Origin: Gordonia sp. ABSL11-1
GTDB lineage: Bacteria > Actinomycetota > Actinomycetes > Mycobacteriales > Mycobacteriaceae
Length of the DNA: 64,000 nucleotides
NCBI RefSeq assembly: GCF_030315685.1
Contig: NZ_JASXSI010000006.1
Span: forward strand, 124,001 to 188,000
Reading direction: 5' to 3'
The notes below the pieces were generated by a model. It saw nothing but the letters and a program-made list of their open reading frames with translations. It searched no databases and had not been told where the DNA came from. The position numbers and the translations under genes are program-made. Shown in pieces: positions 41,630 to 51,806 of the stretch; positions within the stretch are counted from its first letter, which is position 1, and every line of letters begins with the position of its first letter.

Positions 41630-43048
41630 CTAGCCGACCTGGAGGGTTTCCAACGTGACCTGAGCGGTCCTCGTCTGTCCTCCGGCCACGTACGTGATGG
41701 TGACGGTATCGCCCGGCGCGTGGGACCGGACAGCCGCGACCAGCGCATCGCCTGTCGCGATGGTCCGGTCGTCGACCTTCGTCACGATCGCACCTTGCGC
41801 GATTCCTGCCTTGGCGGCCGGTCCACCGGCCGTGACGTCCGAGATGTAGGCGCCCGGCTGATCGACGTCGGTGTTGGCACGGACCGAGACCCCCAGCCCG
41901 GCCTGTGTCGCCTTGCCGGTCTGCTCGAGCTCGCGTGCCACCCGGATGGCCTGATCGATCGGGATGGCGAATCCCAGACCGATGCTGCCGCCCTGCTGCT
42001 CGGCCGAGGCGCCCAGCGTGGCGATGGCCGTGTTCACCCCGATGAGGGCCCCTCGCGCGTTGACCAGCGCACCCCCGGAGTTGCCGGGGTTGATCGCAGC
42101 GTCCGTCTGGATGGCGTCGATCACCGACGTCGTACCGGACTCGCGGGACGTGGAGACCGGACGATTGAGCGCACTGATGATGCCCGTGGTCACCGTGCCT
42201 TCGAGACCCAGGGGCGCACCGATCGCGATGACGTCCTGTCCGACGGCGAGGTTCTTCGACGTACCGACGTTCATGGGTTTGAGCCCGGTCTTCTCCACCT
42301 TGATCACCGCGATATCGGATACCGGATCGGCCCCGAGCAGTCGCGCAGGTGCACGGGTGCCGTCGGAGAAGATCACCAGCACCTGACTGGCCCGCGCCGA
42401 TCCGGCCTCGGAGACGACGTGATTGTTGGTCATGATCACGCCGTCGGCAGACAGCACCACGCCCGAGCCGCCCCCTTCGGCGTTGCCCGAACGGACGATG
42501 ATCGACACGACCGACGGCAGGACGTTCGACGCGACCTCCTGGACGGATCCCGCGGGCGCCTGCGGCTGTCCCTGCGAGTCACCGGTGGGATCGCCGCCGA
42601 GAGGACCGTTGTGCGCCGACGACGAGTCGTCGTCGATGAACCGGGCGCCGACGACCCCGCCGACCGCTCCGGCCACGAGCGCCAGGACGACCGCGCCGAC
42701 GACCAAGGCCGCCTTCAGACCGCCGGACCGTTTCTTTTGTGGTCCAGGGCCGTACGTGGGCCCACCGCGGCCACCCGGCCCCGCCTGGCCGACGGGATAC
42801 GGCGATTGCGCCGGAAACGGGGCAGATGCGGGCGGGCCGTACGGATCGGCGTAGCGCTGAGTGGATGCCGCATGGTGACCGTAGGTGTTCGCGTCCGATG
42901 AGCCGGCTCCCGGCGCATAGGGACTCTGCCCTGGGTTCTGGCCGGGATTCGCGCCATAACCGGGCGTTCCGTACTGTCCGGGGGCACCGTAGGGATTCTG
43001 CCCCTGGCCGGCACCGTACGGATCGCCCTGCGAACCGCCACTCGTCAT
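41630..43048 (-). CDS. pepD: HtrA-like serine protease PepD
   Basis: A 472-residue membrane-anchored protease. A Gly/Pro/Gln/Tyr-rich cytoplasmic lead (about 1-125) is followed by a membrane helix (LKAALVVGAVVLALVAGAVG). Then comes the trypsin-like domain with TNNHVVSEAG (His), DIAVIKVE (Asp) and NPGNSGGAL (Ser), and a PDZ domain near the end (GAYISDVTAGGPAAKAGIAQ). The catalytic triad is intact. It degrades or chaperones misfolded envelope proteins and feeds back on MprAB in mycobacteria. ATG 43048 follows AAGGAAG. Confidence 0.93.
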   Translation of the reverse strand: MTSGGSQGDPYGAGQGQNPYGAPGQYGTPGYGANPGQNPGQSPYAPGAGSSDANTYGHHAASTQRYADPYGPPASAPFPAQSPYPVGQAGPGGRGGPTYGPGPQKKRSGGLKAALVVGAVVLALVAGAVGGVVGARFIDDDSSSAHNGPLGGDPTGDSQGQPQAPAGSVQEVASNVLPSVVSIIVRSGNAEGGGSGVVLSADGVIMTNNHVVSEAGSARASQVLVIFSDGTRAPARLLGADPVSDIAVIKVEKTGLKPMNVGTSKNLAVGQDVIAIGAPLGLEGTVTTGIISALNRPVSTSRESGTTSVIDAIQTDAAINPGNSGGALVNARGALIGVNTAIATLGASAEQQGGSIGLGFAIPIDQAIRVARELEQTGKATQAGLGVSVRANTDVDQPGAYISDVTAGGPAAKAGIAQGAIVTKVDDRTIATGDALVAAVRSHAPGDTVTITYVAGGQTRTAQVTLETLQVG

Positions 43049-43250
43049 GTCGTCTTCCTTAGCTCTTACCGTCGCCCATTCGGCGAATGTCCCGACTGCT
43101 GCCACGGCCGACGCGACCGGGCGGCCCACCACTGCTGATCAACAACCCTAGTGTCCTGCCTTCGGCCGCGATGACCGAAGTCGAGGTCTGTCCACATCGG
43201 CCGGTCCGTGCCGGTGTGGCCCGGCGGATCCGTCCACGGGCCCGTTCACA

Positions 43251-44756
43251 CTATTGACGAACGACCTGGGGGGAAGGTTCCTCGGGTGTGGGACTCCCCG
43301 GCAATGTCATTCGGATGAGTGCCCCACCGAGCTCCGATTGCTCGGCGCGGACCCGGCCACCGTGTCGGGACACCACCTGCCGCACGATCGCAAGGCCCAG
43401 ACCTGACCCGGGCATCGAGCGCGACTGGGTCGATCGGTAGAACCGTTCGAACACGAGCTCGCGGTCCTCGTCCGGAATGCCCGGTCCCGCATCGGCAACG
43501 GTGAGTTCTGCGGTCGTCGCGTCGATCTGGGCGAGTCGCACCAGGACCGGCCGGCCGCGGGGACTCCATTTCGCGGCGTTGTCGAGCACGTTGAGAACGG
43601 CCCGGTTGAGTCCGTGCTCCTCACCGAAGACGAACCATGGCGTGAGGTTGGTGTGGAAGTCGACGTCACTGCGGCGGCGACGGACCCGCTCGAGCGATCG
43701 CGTGATGACCTCGGTCAGGTCGACCTCCTCATGCACGACGGCGGGCGCGTCCTCGCGGGCGAGATCGACGAGATCGCCCACCAGCGTGGACAGTTCCTCG
43801 ATCTGGGCCATCACGTCGGATCGGAGTTCGACCATGTCCTGCGCCGGCATCGCCGGTGCGCCCGGCTCACTCGCCGCGATGAGCAACTCGAGATTGGTCC
43901 GCAACGAGGTGAGGGGTGTCCGCAGTTCGTGGCCGGCATCGGCGACGAGGCGTGACTGTCGGTCCCTCGACTCCGCGAGACCGGCCAGCATGGTGTTGAA
44001 GCTCTCGGTGAGTCGTGCCAGCTCGTCGTTTCCGGTCACCGGGATTGGCGTGAGATCCTGTGTGCGAGCGACCCTTTCGGCCGCTCGGGTGAGTCTGCCG
44101 ACGGGCCGCAGGCCGGCTCGGGCGACCGTGGTGCCGGCCAGCGCGGCCAGTGCGACGCCGCCCCCACCGACGACCAGGAGAACCCAGGCCAGTCGTTTGA
44201 GCACGCGATCGGTGTGTAACAGGCTCTGCGCCAGGACAAGTGTGTTGCCGTCGTCGAGTTTGCGCGCCAGCACACGCTGATTGTGGATGGTACGAAGACT
44301 CTGGTTCACGCTGCCCGGGCGATAGGTCGACCGCGCGATGCTGCGTTCCGCGTCCTCGAACGGGACCTCCCCGATGAGGTAGCTGCGTCCGTCGGGTCGC
44401 ACCAGGGCCAGAGAGATGTTGGTGGAGAACACCGTGCCGGTGACCAGCGACTCGGGACGATCGTTGAGCAGACCGGTGCGGGCCAGCGCCGTCATGCCGT
44501 CGGCGCGGCTCTCCAGCTGCGAATCCACCTCGTTGTACATCGCGCGGTAGACGACGAAGTACGCGGCGGCGGCCATCAGGCTCACCGAGACGAGGACGAC
44601 CGTCGCGGACAGCAGGGTGACGCGGGTCTTCAGGGAGACGGCCCGCGTCAGCGGCATCGGGGCGCGCATCTCCGTGATCTCGTCGCGACGACGACGCAGG
44701 AACCCTCGCCGCGACGACGACGGTGTCGGTGCGGCCCCCGGAGTGTCGGCGGGCAC
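43251..44756 (-). CDS. mprB: Envelope-stress sensor histidine kinase MprB
   Basis: A 501-residue kinase. Two membrane helices flank an extracytoplasmic loop (about 60-190), then HAMP and the H-box DAGHELRTPLTSLRTNLELL. The N-box is LNRAVLNVLDNAAKWSPRG, and the ATPase G-boxes include DAGPGIPDEDRELVFERFYR and PGSGLGLAIV. In mycobacteria MprB responds to surfactant and cell-wall stress and regulates sigma factors and pepD. Its GTG overlaps the mprA stop by one base (TAGTG), so the two are co-translated. Confidence 0.92.
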   Translation of the reverse strand: MPADTPGAAPTPSSSRRGFLRRRRDEITEMRAPMPLTRAVSLKTRVTLLSATVVLVSVSLMAAAAYFVVYRAMYNEVDSQLESRADGMTALARTGLLNDRPESLVTGTVFSTNISLALVRPDGRSYLIGEVPFEDAERSIARSTYRPGSVNQSLRTIHNQRVLARKLDDGNTLVLAQSLLHTDRVLKRLAWVLLVVGGGGVALAALAGTTVARAGLRPVGRLTRAAERVARTQDLTPIPVTGNDELARLTESFNTMLAGLAESRDRQSRLVADAGHELRTPLTSLRTNLELLIAASEPGAPAMPAQDMVELRSDVMAQIEELSTLVGDLVDLAREDAPAVVHEEVDLTEVITRSLERVRRRRSDVDFHTNLTPWFVFGEEHGLNRAVLNVLDNAAKWSPRGRPVLVRLAQIDATTAELTVADAGPGIPDEDRELVFERFYRSTQSRSMPGSGLGLAIVRQVVSRHGGRVRAEQSELGGALIRMTLPGSPTPEEPSPQVVRQ

Positions 44757-45442
44757 TAGGGCGGGGTCTCCCGCAGCACATAGCCGACACCGCGGACGGT
44801 GTGGATCAACCGGGACTCTCCGTCGGCCTCGGTCTTGCGACGCAGGTAGCCCACATACACCTCGAGGGCGTTGCCGGACGTCGGGAAGTCGTAGCCCCAG
44901 ACCTCCTCCAGGATGCGACTGCGGGAGAGGACACGGCGCGGGTTGGCCATGAGCATCTCCAGCAGCGCGAACTCGGTGCGGGTGAGGCTGATGCCGCGCT
45001 CACCGCGGGACACGTCGCGGGTGACCGGGTCGAGCGTGAGGTCGGCGAAGGTCAGCGCCTCCGACTCCGCCGCGTCGTCGGGTGCGGCACGGCGCAGCAG
45101 CGCCCGCAGGCGTGCGAGCAGCTCCTCGAGCGCGAAGGGCTTGGGCAGGTAGTCGTCGGCCCCCGCGTCGAGCCCGGAAACCCGCTCAGACACCGAGTCG
45201 CGGGCGGTGAGCACGAGAATCGGCAGGTCATCGCCTGCCGACCGCAGGCGTCGGCACACCTCGAGCCCGTCCAGGCGCGGCATCATCACGTCGAGGATCG
45301 CCATGTCCGGGCGCTCGGCGACGATCTTCTCGAGGGCCTCGAGGCCGTCGGCCGCGGTGTCCACCGAGTAGCCGTTGAAGGTCAGCGACCGGCGAAGCGA
45401 CTCACGGACCGCCCGATCGTCGTCGACCACAAGGATGCGCAT
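44756..45442 (-). CDS. mprA: Response regulator MprA
   Basis: A 228-residue OmpR-type regulator. The receiver domain has [20 protein letters not shown] with the DD pair, phospho-acceptor D in [13 protein letters not shown], and KPF at the end. The winged-helix domain has [20 protein letters not shown] and [20 protein letters not shown]. Paired with MprB below, it forms the upstream part of the mprA-mprB-pepD-moaB2 unit. ATG 45442 is preferred to longer frames because the receiver fold starts exactly there. Confidence 0.95.
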   Translation of the reverse strand: MRILVVDDDRAVRESLRRSLTFNGYSVDTAADGLEALEKIVAERPDMAILDVMMPRLDGLEVCRRLRSAGDDLPILVLTARDSVSERVSGLDAGADDYLPKPFALEELLARLRALLRRAAPDDAAESEALTFADLTLDPVTRDVSRGERGISLTRTEFALLEMLMANPRRVLSRSRILEEVWGYDFPTSGNALEVYVGYLRRKTEADGESRLIHTVRGVGYVLRETPP

Positions 45443-45551
45443 GCCTACAGTCTTATCGTGAACTGCTGAGATGTGTCTGAGGACGACCAGTGTGTCTCGA
45501 GGACATCTGCGCAGGTGCGCGGCGTGTGACCGAGCCGGTCCGGGCGAGTCG

Positions 45552-46082
45552 GTGGCATACCATTCGCCGCTGATCACCTCGCGCCATCGGCTCCTCCGCG
45601 CAGTCCTGACCGCCGGCGTCGCCGGGGCCGCCGTCGCGGTGTGCCTCGTCCCACCGGCCGCGTCCGCCGCGCCGACTCCGTATACCACCGAACGTCAGCT
45701 GGCGGCGGCCGACACGTATCTGACTGCTCTCGGCGATCGCACCAAGGCGTCGGACGTGCCCTTCGCACGCGATGCCGTCCGGTTCGAGAACGGCCTGCAG
45801 ACGGGGTTCTCGGGCGATCAGATGCGCCGTGACCTCGACCTGCACATCCAGTATTCGGTGATGACGGCACCGGTGGTGACATCGCGGGCGGCCGATCCGC
45901 GCGACCCCGATGTGCTCCGTTACCGATTCATCGTCCCGGTCGTGATCGGCGGCGCACACATCGTCGACGCCCCCACCGACGAGACCTTCCGGATCCCCCG
46001 GTCGGTCTGTCGGATCAGCCGCATCGACGCGCAGATCTCCATCACGCCACCGGCGAGCGGTCCACGCACAACCGTCGGATGA
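45552..46082 (+). CDS. Secreted hypothetical protein
   Basis: About 176 residues with a signal peptide ([20 protein letters not shown], cleavage near ASAAPTPYT). The mature part has alternating polar helices ([20 protein letters not shown]) and an extended C-terminus ([20 protein letters not shown]). It resembles DUF-type exported proteins of unclear function that occur next to mprA in relatives. No known family is assigned. GTG 45552 is a best guess; a longer frame begins at 45471. Confidence 0.6.
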   Translation: MAYHSPLITSRHRLLRAVLTAGVAGAAVAVCLVPPAASAAPTPYTTERQLAAADTYLTALGDRTKASDVPFARDAVRFENGLQTGFSGDQMRRDLDLHIQYSVMTAPVVTSRAADPRDPDVLRYRFIVPVVIGGAHIVDAPTDETFRIPRSVCRISRIDAQISITPPASGPRTTVG

Positions 46083-46157
46083 GGCTGTGAGGCCAAGTTG
46101 ACGGTCGCGTAACTGGACGCTTCGCATCAGGAAACACACCCCCCGCACGCTGGGAGC

Positions 46158-49100
46158 GTGAAGTCCCTCGACGTCGTCCATTCGCTGTGCGCCTATTGCG
46201 GCGTGGGGTGCGGCATGGACCTGACCGTCGGCGAGAACGGCCAGGTCGTCAAGACCACCGGCCGCAAGGACCACCCGACCAACTTCGGCCGTCTGTGCAC
46301 GAAGGGGTCGACCACCGCCGACATGCTCGCGGGTGGCGGTCGACTCCTGACCCCGATGATCCGGACCGAGCGGGGTGCACCCCCGCAGCCCGCGGACATG
46401 GACCAGGTCATCACCGACACCGCCCACCGCTTGCGTGCCATCGTCGACGAGCACGGTCCGGACGCGGTGGCCCTGTACGTCTCGGGCCAGATGTCGATGG
46501 AGGCCCAGTACCTCACGAACAAACTCGCCAAGGGATTCATCGGTACGAATCAGATCGAGTCGAACTCCCGTCTGTGCATGGCCAGCGCCGGGACGGGCTA
46601 CAAGCAGTCCCTCGGCGCGGACGGGCCGCCCGGGTCGTACCAGGACTTCGATCACGCCGACGTCTTCTTCGTGATCGGATCGAACATCGCCGACTGCCAT
46701 CCGATCCTGCATCTGCGGATGATGGACCGCATCAAGGCGGGCGCGAAGCTCATCGTCGTCGACCCGCGCCGGACCACCACCGCCGAGAAAGCGGATCTGT
46801 TCCTGCAGATCAAGCCCGGCACCGACCTCGCCCTGCTCAACGGCCTGCTGCATCTGCTCGTCTCCGGGGGTCACACCGACGACGACTTCATCGCCGCCCA
46901 CACCGACGGCTTCGAGCAGATGCCGGAGTTCGCGGCGCAATACCCACCCGAGCTCGTCGCGGAGATCACCGGCATCCCGGTCGACGACATCCGACGCGCC
47001 GCCGATCTCATCGGGACGGCCGGCAACTGGATGAGCTGCTGGACCATGGGACTCAACCAGTCGACACACGGCACCTGGAACACCAACGCGCTGATCAATC
47101 TTCACCTGGCGACCGGCGCCATCTGCCGTACCGGCAGCGGACCGTTCTCGCTGACCGGGCAGCCCAATGCCATGGGCGGACGCGAGATGGGATACATGGG
47201 TCCCGGTCTCCCGGGACAGCGTGCGGTGGTCGCCGACGACGATCGCGCGTTCGTCGAGGAGAGGTGGGGTGTCGAACCGGGAACGCTGCGCACCGACGTC
47301 GGGGGCGGCACGATCGACATGTTCCGCCGAATGGCCGACGGCGAGATCCGCGCGTGCTGGATCATCTGCACCAATCCGGTTGCCTCGGTGGCCAATCGTT
47401 CGACCGTCATCGAGGGACTGGAACGGGCCGATCTGGTCATCACCCAGGACGCGTTCGCGGACACCGAGACCAACGCCTACGCCGACGTCGCCCTGCCCGC
47501 CGCGCTGTGGACCGAGTCGAGCGGCACGATGGTGAACTCCGAACGCAACGTGACCCTGTTCGAACCCGCAGTCGAAGCACCGGGTCAGGCGTTGCCGGAC
47601 TGGGAGATCATCGCGAAGATCGCCTGCGCGATGGGTTACGCCGACGCCTTCACCTTCTCGAGCGCCGAGGAGATCTTCGACGAGATCCGCGAGTTCGCCA
47701 ATCCACGAACGGGATACGACCTGCGCGGGATCAGCTACGAGGGTCTGCGTCGCACGCCGATGCAGTGGCCGTGCCCACCGGACATGCAGGCCACCGACGG
47801 CCGGCACCCCATCCGCTACCTCAACGACGGCGTGAGCCAGACCCTGTTCCGCCGAGAGGACGGCACCGTCCCCGACCTCGCCTTCGCGACGCCGACTCGA
47901 CGGGCACAGTTCTTCGCCCGCCCACACGTCGAACCGGCGGAGATGCCGGACGACGACTACCCCATCCTCCTGAACACCGGACGACTCCCCCACCAATGGC
48001 ACACGATGACCAAGACGGGCCGGGTTGCCAAGCTGAACAAACTCAACCCGGGACCGTTCGTCGAGATCCACCCGGCCGACGCCGAACGGCTCGGCATCGG
48101 CGAGGGAGACAGTGTCGAGGTGGCATCGCGACGCGGCCGCGCCGTCCTACCGGCGTCGGTGAGCGACCGTGTGCGCCCGGGCAATTGCTTCGTCCCGTTC
48201 CACTGGAACGACGTGTTCGGCGAGCATCTCACCATCAACGCCGTCACCTCCGACGCCGTCGACCCGCTGTCGCAGCAGCCCGAGTTCAAGGTGTGTGCCG
48301 TCACCCTGACGCGCGTCGCCGCCGCCACGGAAACTCCTGCGGCGGCCGAGAAGCCCACGACGACATCACCGTCCACGTCGTCGACGCCCGTCGGAGCCGA
48401 GATGGACGTCCTCGCTGGGATGCTCGGCGTCGGCGATGTCGCGGCACCGATTCCGACCGACGACGAGAAGCTCTATCTCGCGGGGCTGGTCGCCGGCCTC
48501 CGTGCCCATCCCCCGGCCGACTCCGCGCCGACCGTGCCCGCAGACGCACCGCTGTCGGCGCCGACCCGGCTGTGGGTGACGGGCCTCCTGCACGGGATGT
48601 ACGCCCGTCTCCCGGTGGCCGCGGACGCCACCGGCGACGGCGGGTCGTCGGTGCCCGGGTCCGTGACCGTGCTGTGGGCGTCACAGATGGGCAACGCCGA
48701 GGATGTCGCGGCGCAGTGCGTCGAACGTGTCGCCGGAACCGGTCTGCGGGTCACCGCCGCGCCGATGGACGATTCGCATCCCGGCACACTCGGGGATCAC
48801 GACGCGGTCCTGTTCGTCACCTCGACGACCGGTGACGGCGATCCCCCGGACAACGGCACCGCATTCTGGGACGCCCTCAACTCCGACGACGCCCCGGACC
48901 TGTCGGGCGTGCGTTTCGCCGTGCTGGCGTTGGGTGATTCGAGCTACGACGATTTCTGCGGCCACGGCCGCAAGCTCGACACGAGGATCGGTGAGCTCGG
49001 CGGCGAGCGCCTCCTCGACCGGGTCGACTGCGAACCGGAGTTCGAGGACGCGGCGGGCAGCTGGCTCGAGTCGGTCGTCGGTGCCCTCAGCAGTGTCGAG

Positions 49101-50300
49101 ACACCGACGGATCCGGTCGGCGGCACCCGCTCACCGGTGTCCGTCGTCGAGCGATCCGCTCCCGCACCGTCGGCCAGTCCGACCTACTCGCGCAAGAAAC
49201 CGTTCGTCACCTCGCTGGCACGGAATGTGCGACTGAACGGTTCAGGCTCGCAGAAGGACGTCCGCAACGTCGGTTTCCATCTGCCCGCGGAGTCGTTGAG
49301 CTACAAGACCGGAGATGCCCTGGGGGTGTGGCCGCGCAACAACCCGGCGCTCATCGACGAATGGTTGTCGGTGACCGGACTCCGGGGCGACGAGGTCGTC
49401 GACCTCCCCGACGCCGGCGAAATGACGCTGCGGCGAGCCCTCCGCGAGCGACTCGAGTTCTCCAAGGTGGGCACGGATCTGGTGCGTTTCGTCGCCGACC
49501 GCACCGGCGACGACGCGTTGCGGGGCATGACCGCGGCCGGCAACAAGGAGCAGTTCGCGAAGTGGTGTTGGGGACGGCAATCCGTTGATCTCCTGGCAGA
49601 GCACCCCGTCCGGGCATCGGCCGACGACTGGGTCGATGTGATGAAACCGCTTGCTCCGCGGTCGTATTCGATCTCGTCGAGCCCACTGTCGAGCCCCGAC
49701 GAGATCCACCTCACGGTGTCCACGGTGCGCTACAACGTCCACGGGACCCCGCGAGGCGGTGTGTGCTCGACGTTCCTGGCCGATCACGCCGACGGTGAGG
49801 ACATCGGCATCTTCGTCAACTCCACCAACCATTTCCGGCCACCCGCCGACCCCGACGCCCCCATGGTCATGATCGGTCCCGGAACCGGTATCGCCCCGTT
49901 CCGGGCGTTTCTGCACGAACGTCGGGAGCTCGGCCACACCGGCCCGAACTGGCTGTTCTTCGGTGAGCAGTACGCCGCAACCGATTTCTACTATCGCGAC
50001 GAACTGACCTCGATGCTCGCCGACGGCCTGCTGACCCGTCTCGACGTCGCCTTCTCCCGCGACCAGGAGTCGAAGATCTATGTGCAGGACCGGATGCGCG
50101 AACACGGCGAGGAGCTGTACCGCTGGCTACACGACGGCGCACACATCTACGTATGCGGCGACGCGTCGCGCATGGCCAAGGACGTCGATTCGGCGCTGAA
50201 AGGTGTGGTCGCGCAGCACGGAAAGCTCGCACCCAGCAGCGCTGAGGGTTACGTCAAGGCGCTCGCCGCCGACAAGCGGTATGTGCGGGACGTCTACTGA
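46158..50300 (+). CDS. Fused assimilatory nitrate reductase/CysJ-like flavoprotein
   Basis: A 1380-residue fusion. Residues 1-730 are a molybdopterin nitrate reductase of NasA/NarB type: [4Fe-4S] motif [20 protein letters not shown] then LCTKGS, active-site region [20 protein letters not shown], and the C-terminal molybdopterin domain. After a Thr/Ser/Pro linker, a flavodoxin domain ([20 protein letters not shown]), FAD domain ([15 protein letters not shown]) and NADPH domain ([34 protein letters not shown]) make the rest. The design lets NADPH electrons reach nitrate in one protein. From memory, the fusion is annotated in other actinobacteria. GTG 46158 follows GGGAGC. Confidence 0.93.
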   Translation: MKSLDVVHSLCAYCGVGCGMDLTVGENGQVVKTTGRKDHPTNFGRLCTKGSTTADMLAGGGRLLTPMIRTERGAPPQPADMDQVITDTAHRLRAIVDEHGPDAVALYVSGQMSMEAQYLTNKLAKGFIGTNQIESNSRLCMASAGTGYKQSLGADGPPGSYQDFDHADVFFVIGSNIADCHPILHLRMMDRIKAGAKLIVVDPRRTTTAEKADLFLQIKPGTDLALLNGLLHLLVSGGHTDDDFIAAHTDGFEQMPEFAAQYPPELVAEITGIPVDDIRRAADLIGTAGNWMSCWTMGLNQSTHGTWNTNALINLHLATGAICRTGSGPFSLTGQPNAMGGREMGYMGPGLPGQRAVVADDDRAFVEERWGVEPGTLRTDVGGGTIDMFRRMADGEIRACWIICTNPVASVANRSTVIEGLERADLVITQDAFADTETNAYADVALPAALWTESSGTMVNSERNVTLFEPAVEAPGQALPDWEIIAKIACAMGYADAFTFSSAEEIFDEIREFANPRTGYDLRGISYEGLRRTPMQWPCPPDMQATDGRHPIRYLNDGVSQTLFRREDGTVPDLAFATPTRRAQFFARPHVEPAEMPDDDYPILLNTGRLPHQWHTMTKTGRVAKLNKLNPGPFVEIHPADAERLGIGEGDSVEVASRRGRAVLPASVSDRVRPGNCFVPFHWNDVFGEHLTINAVTSDAVDPLSQQPEFKVCAVTLTRVAAATETPAAAEKPTTTSPSTSSTPVGAEMDVLAGMLGVGDVAAPIPTDDEKLYLAGLVAGLRAHPPADSAPTVPADAPLSAPTRLWVTGLLHGMYARLPVAADATGDGGSSVPGSVTVLWASQMGNAEDVAAQCVERVAGTGLRVTAAPMDDSHPGTLGDHDAVLFVTSTTGDGDPPDNGTAFWDALNSDDAPDLSGVRFAVLALGDSSYDDFCGHGRKLDTRIGELGGERLLDRVDCEPEFEDAAGSWLESVVGALSSVETPTDPVGGTRSPVSVVERSAPAPSASPTYSRKKPFVTSLARNVRLNGSGSQKDVRNVGFHLPAESLSYKTGDALGVWPRNNPALIDEWLSVTGLRGDEVVDLPDAGEMTLRRALRERLEFSKVGTDLVRFVADRTGDDALRGMTAAGNKEQFAKWCWGRQSVDLLAEHPVRASADDWVDVMKPLAPRSYSISSSPLSSPDEIHLTVSTVRYNVHGTPRGGVCSTFLADHADGEDIGIFVNSTNHFRPPADPDAPMVMIGPGTGIAPFRAFLHERRELGHTGPNWLFFGEQYAATDFYYRDELTSMLADGLLTRLDVAFSRDQESKIYVQDRMREHGEELYRWLHDGAHIYVCGDASRMAKDVDSALKGVVAQHGKLAPSSAEGYVKALAADKRYVRDVY

Positions 50301-50548
50301 CAGAACGGCGAGGTGACGACCTGCATCTCGTGAACCGCCGTGAGTGCGACCTACCCGACAAGCAGCGCTGTCTCAGATGACACCTGAGGGAACTGTCAGC
50401 ACGCATTTCCCGTCCGGTGTCTCGCTGCGGTGTCATCTGGGACACTGCTCACCTGAGACTTCTCCACAGCGAGAGAATAATCCACAGATGCGCGGTTCGA
50501 TCGGCTCATCACGTCTCCGACGTCGGCATTCAGGGCACGCTTCAGGCC
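50301..50548. other. Intergenic region carrying the left hairpin repeat
   Basis: About 250 bp between nitrate reductase and the DUF559 gene. Apart from the 50369-50444 hairpin it shows no credible gene. Confidence 0.5.
50369..50444. repeat. Left hairpin element flanking the DUF559 gene
   Basis: Inverted arms TGTCTCAGATGACACC (50369-50384) and GGTGTCATCTGGGACA (50429-50444), one mismatch, loop of 44 nt. The same arms with a 43-nt loop recur at 51409-51483, and loop edges (TGAG, ACTG) also match. The two copies are in direct orientation. Confidence 0.9.
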
Positions 50549-51427
50549 ATGGAAGAACTGGACTACGCAGGGGTCCTCGCAGCAGGATTCGGTGTGGCAT
50601 CGTGGAAGCAACTCCGGACAGCCGGTATGACCCGGACCGATCTGCGCCACGTCCTCGCCTCCGGAGCTCTCCGATGCATCCGTCGCGGCTGGTATGCCAC
50701 CGCGCTCGCCAACACCGACGTCGTCGCAGCAGTCGCTGGTGGCGGAGTCCTCAGCTGTCTGTCGGCGCTGCGACTGCACAAGGTGTGGGTGCCGGGAGCC
50801 TCTACGCCGGTACACATACGAGCCCGGGCGTCGGCACATCGAGGTGTCCACCGCGCCTTCTGCGAACAGTACGGCCGGCCCGAATCCGAGATCACCTCCG
50901 TCGACGAACTCACCGTCGCGTTACGCCACGCACTCAGATGCCTCGACCCCGAGGGCATCGTCGTGGTGTGCGATTCCATCCTGAATCAAGGACTGCTCGA
51001 ACTCTCCGACCTCGTCACCGTGTTCCGCCCGGCGCCGGCCCGTATCCGCGCTCTGCTGGACAAGTGCGACGGCACAGCGCAATCGGGGACCGAATCGATG
51101 ACACGTTTCCGTCTTCGTGCTCGCGGTGTCGAACTCCGGTCCCAGGTCGACATCGCCGGCGTCGGCATCGTCGACTTCGTCATCGGTACCAGCCTGATCG
51201 TCGAGGTCGACGGCTACGAGACACACAGCAGCAAGGAGCAATTCGAGAAGGATCGGGAGCGGGATCGCAAGGCGGTCGAACTCGGATACATCGTCATCAG
51301 GCTGACCTACCATCAGGTTGTCCATGAGTGGGAATCCGCCGAATCCTCGATTCTCGACGTCATTCGACGTCGTGGACACCTCAAGCCCTTGGTGGACCGG
51401 AAAGAGCTTGTCTCAGATGACACCTGA
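50549..51427 (+). CDS. AbiEi-type N-domain/DUF559 endonuclease-like protein
   Basis: A 292-residue protein. The N-terminal third (GVASWKQLRTAGMTRTDLRH, VLASGALRCIRRGWYA) is the winged-helix type found in AbiEi-like antitoxins. The C-terminal third is a DUF559/Vsr-like nuclease fold: GIVDFVIGTSLIVEVDGYET, then SKEQFEKDRERDRKAVELGY and VIRLTYHQV, with D/E...E-V-D residues of the active site in place. The last residues VSDDT and the stop codon are encoded inside the right-hand hairpin repeat. The paired repeats suggest it is part of, or mobilised with, a repeat element. ATG 50549 follows CAGG. Nuclease activity is inferred. Confidence 0.8.
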   Translation: MEELDYAGVLAAGFGVASWKQLRTAGMTRTDLRHVLASGALRCIRRGWYATALANTDVVAAVAGGGVLSCLSALRLHKVWVPGASTPVHIRARASAHRGVHRAFCEQYGRPESEITSVDELTVALRHALRCLDPEGIVVVCDSILNQGLLELSDLVTVFRPAPARIRALLDKCDGTAQSGTESMTRFRLRARGVELRSQVDIAGVGIVDFVIGTSLIVEVDGYETHSSKEQFEKDRERDRKAVELGYIVIRLTYHQVVHEWESAESSILDVIRRRGHLKPLVDRKELVSDDT

Positions 51428-51483
51428 GAGGACTGCCGGCGAGCCAGACGACGTGCCCACCCGCTGTGGTGTCATCTGGGACA
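51409..51483. repeat. Right hairpin element flanking the DUF559 gene
   Basis: Arms TGTCTCAGATGACACC (51409-51424) and GGTGTCATCTGGGACA (51468-51483) are identical to those of the left copy, around a 43-nt loop. It overlaps the end of the DUF559 gene and lies 5 bp from the convergent nirD stop, so it may also terminate both. Confidence 0.9.
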
Positions 51484-51488
51484 ACTCC

Positions 51489-51806
51489 TCAGAGCCACAC
51501 CACGATCTGACCGTCACGGTCCTCCACCCGGTACACACCGACCGATCCGATCTCGCCGGATGCACACCCGCCGTCGGTGAAACGGAATGCGTATTGGTGC
51601 AGTGGGCACACGATCTGACCCAGATCGAACTGGCCGTCGGCAAGTGGTCCGCCCTTGTGCGGACAGACCGCGTCGGTCGCACGCAGCGTGCCGTCGGTCA
51701 TCCGGAACACCGCGATCTGCCTTCCGTCGACCGCGTAGGCGCGTCCCTCGCCGGGCAGGAGATCTTCCATCGGGCCCACGACGACACCTGCGTCGACGCG
51801 GGTCAT
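51489..51806 (-). CDS. nirD: Nitrite reductase small subunit, Rieske-type
   Basis: A 105-residue Rieske-like subunit. Both cluster motifs are intact: CPHKGGPL and CPLHQYAF (C-x-H...C-x2-H), within VDGRQIAVFRMTDGTLRATD and GQIVCPLHQYAFRFTDGGCA. It partners NirB in NADH-dependent reduction of nitrite to ammonium. Its ATG overlaps the nirB stop by ATGA. A longer frame (51890) would extend into nirB and is rejected. Confidence 0.92.
   Translation of the reverse strand: MTRVDAGVVVGPMEDLLPGEGRAYAVDGRQIAVFRMTDGTLRATDAVCPHKGGPLADGQFDLGQIVCPLHQYAFRFTDGGCASGEIGSVGVYRVEDRDGQIVVWL

Noticed and set aside
46100..46135. Possible GlnR box before the nitrate reductase (GTAAC and GAAAC about 22 bp apart)
   Set aside because: The intermediate half-site expected at 11-bp spacing is CTTCG, a poor match, so a GlnR site cannot be supported by eye.
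45453..48071. 872-codon minus-strand open frame opposite nitrate reductase
   Set aside because: It spans the start of the nitrate reductase and the secreted-protein gene, lacks any recognisable domain, and is explained by GC-biased codon usage on the plus strand.
46187..48835. 882-codon plus-strand frame overlapping nitrate reductase in another frame
   Set aside because: Arg/His/Gly-rich shadow translation with no motifs; the real frame carries all expected cofactor motifs.
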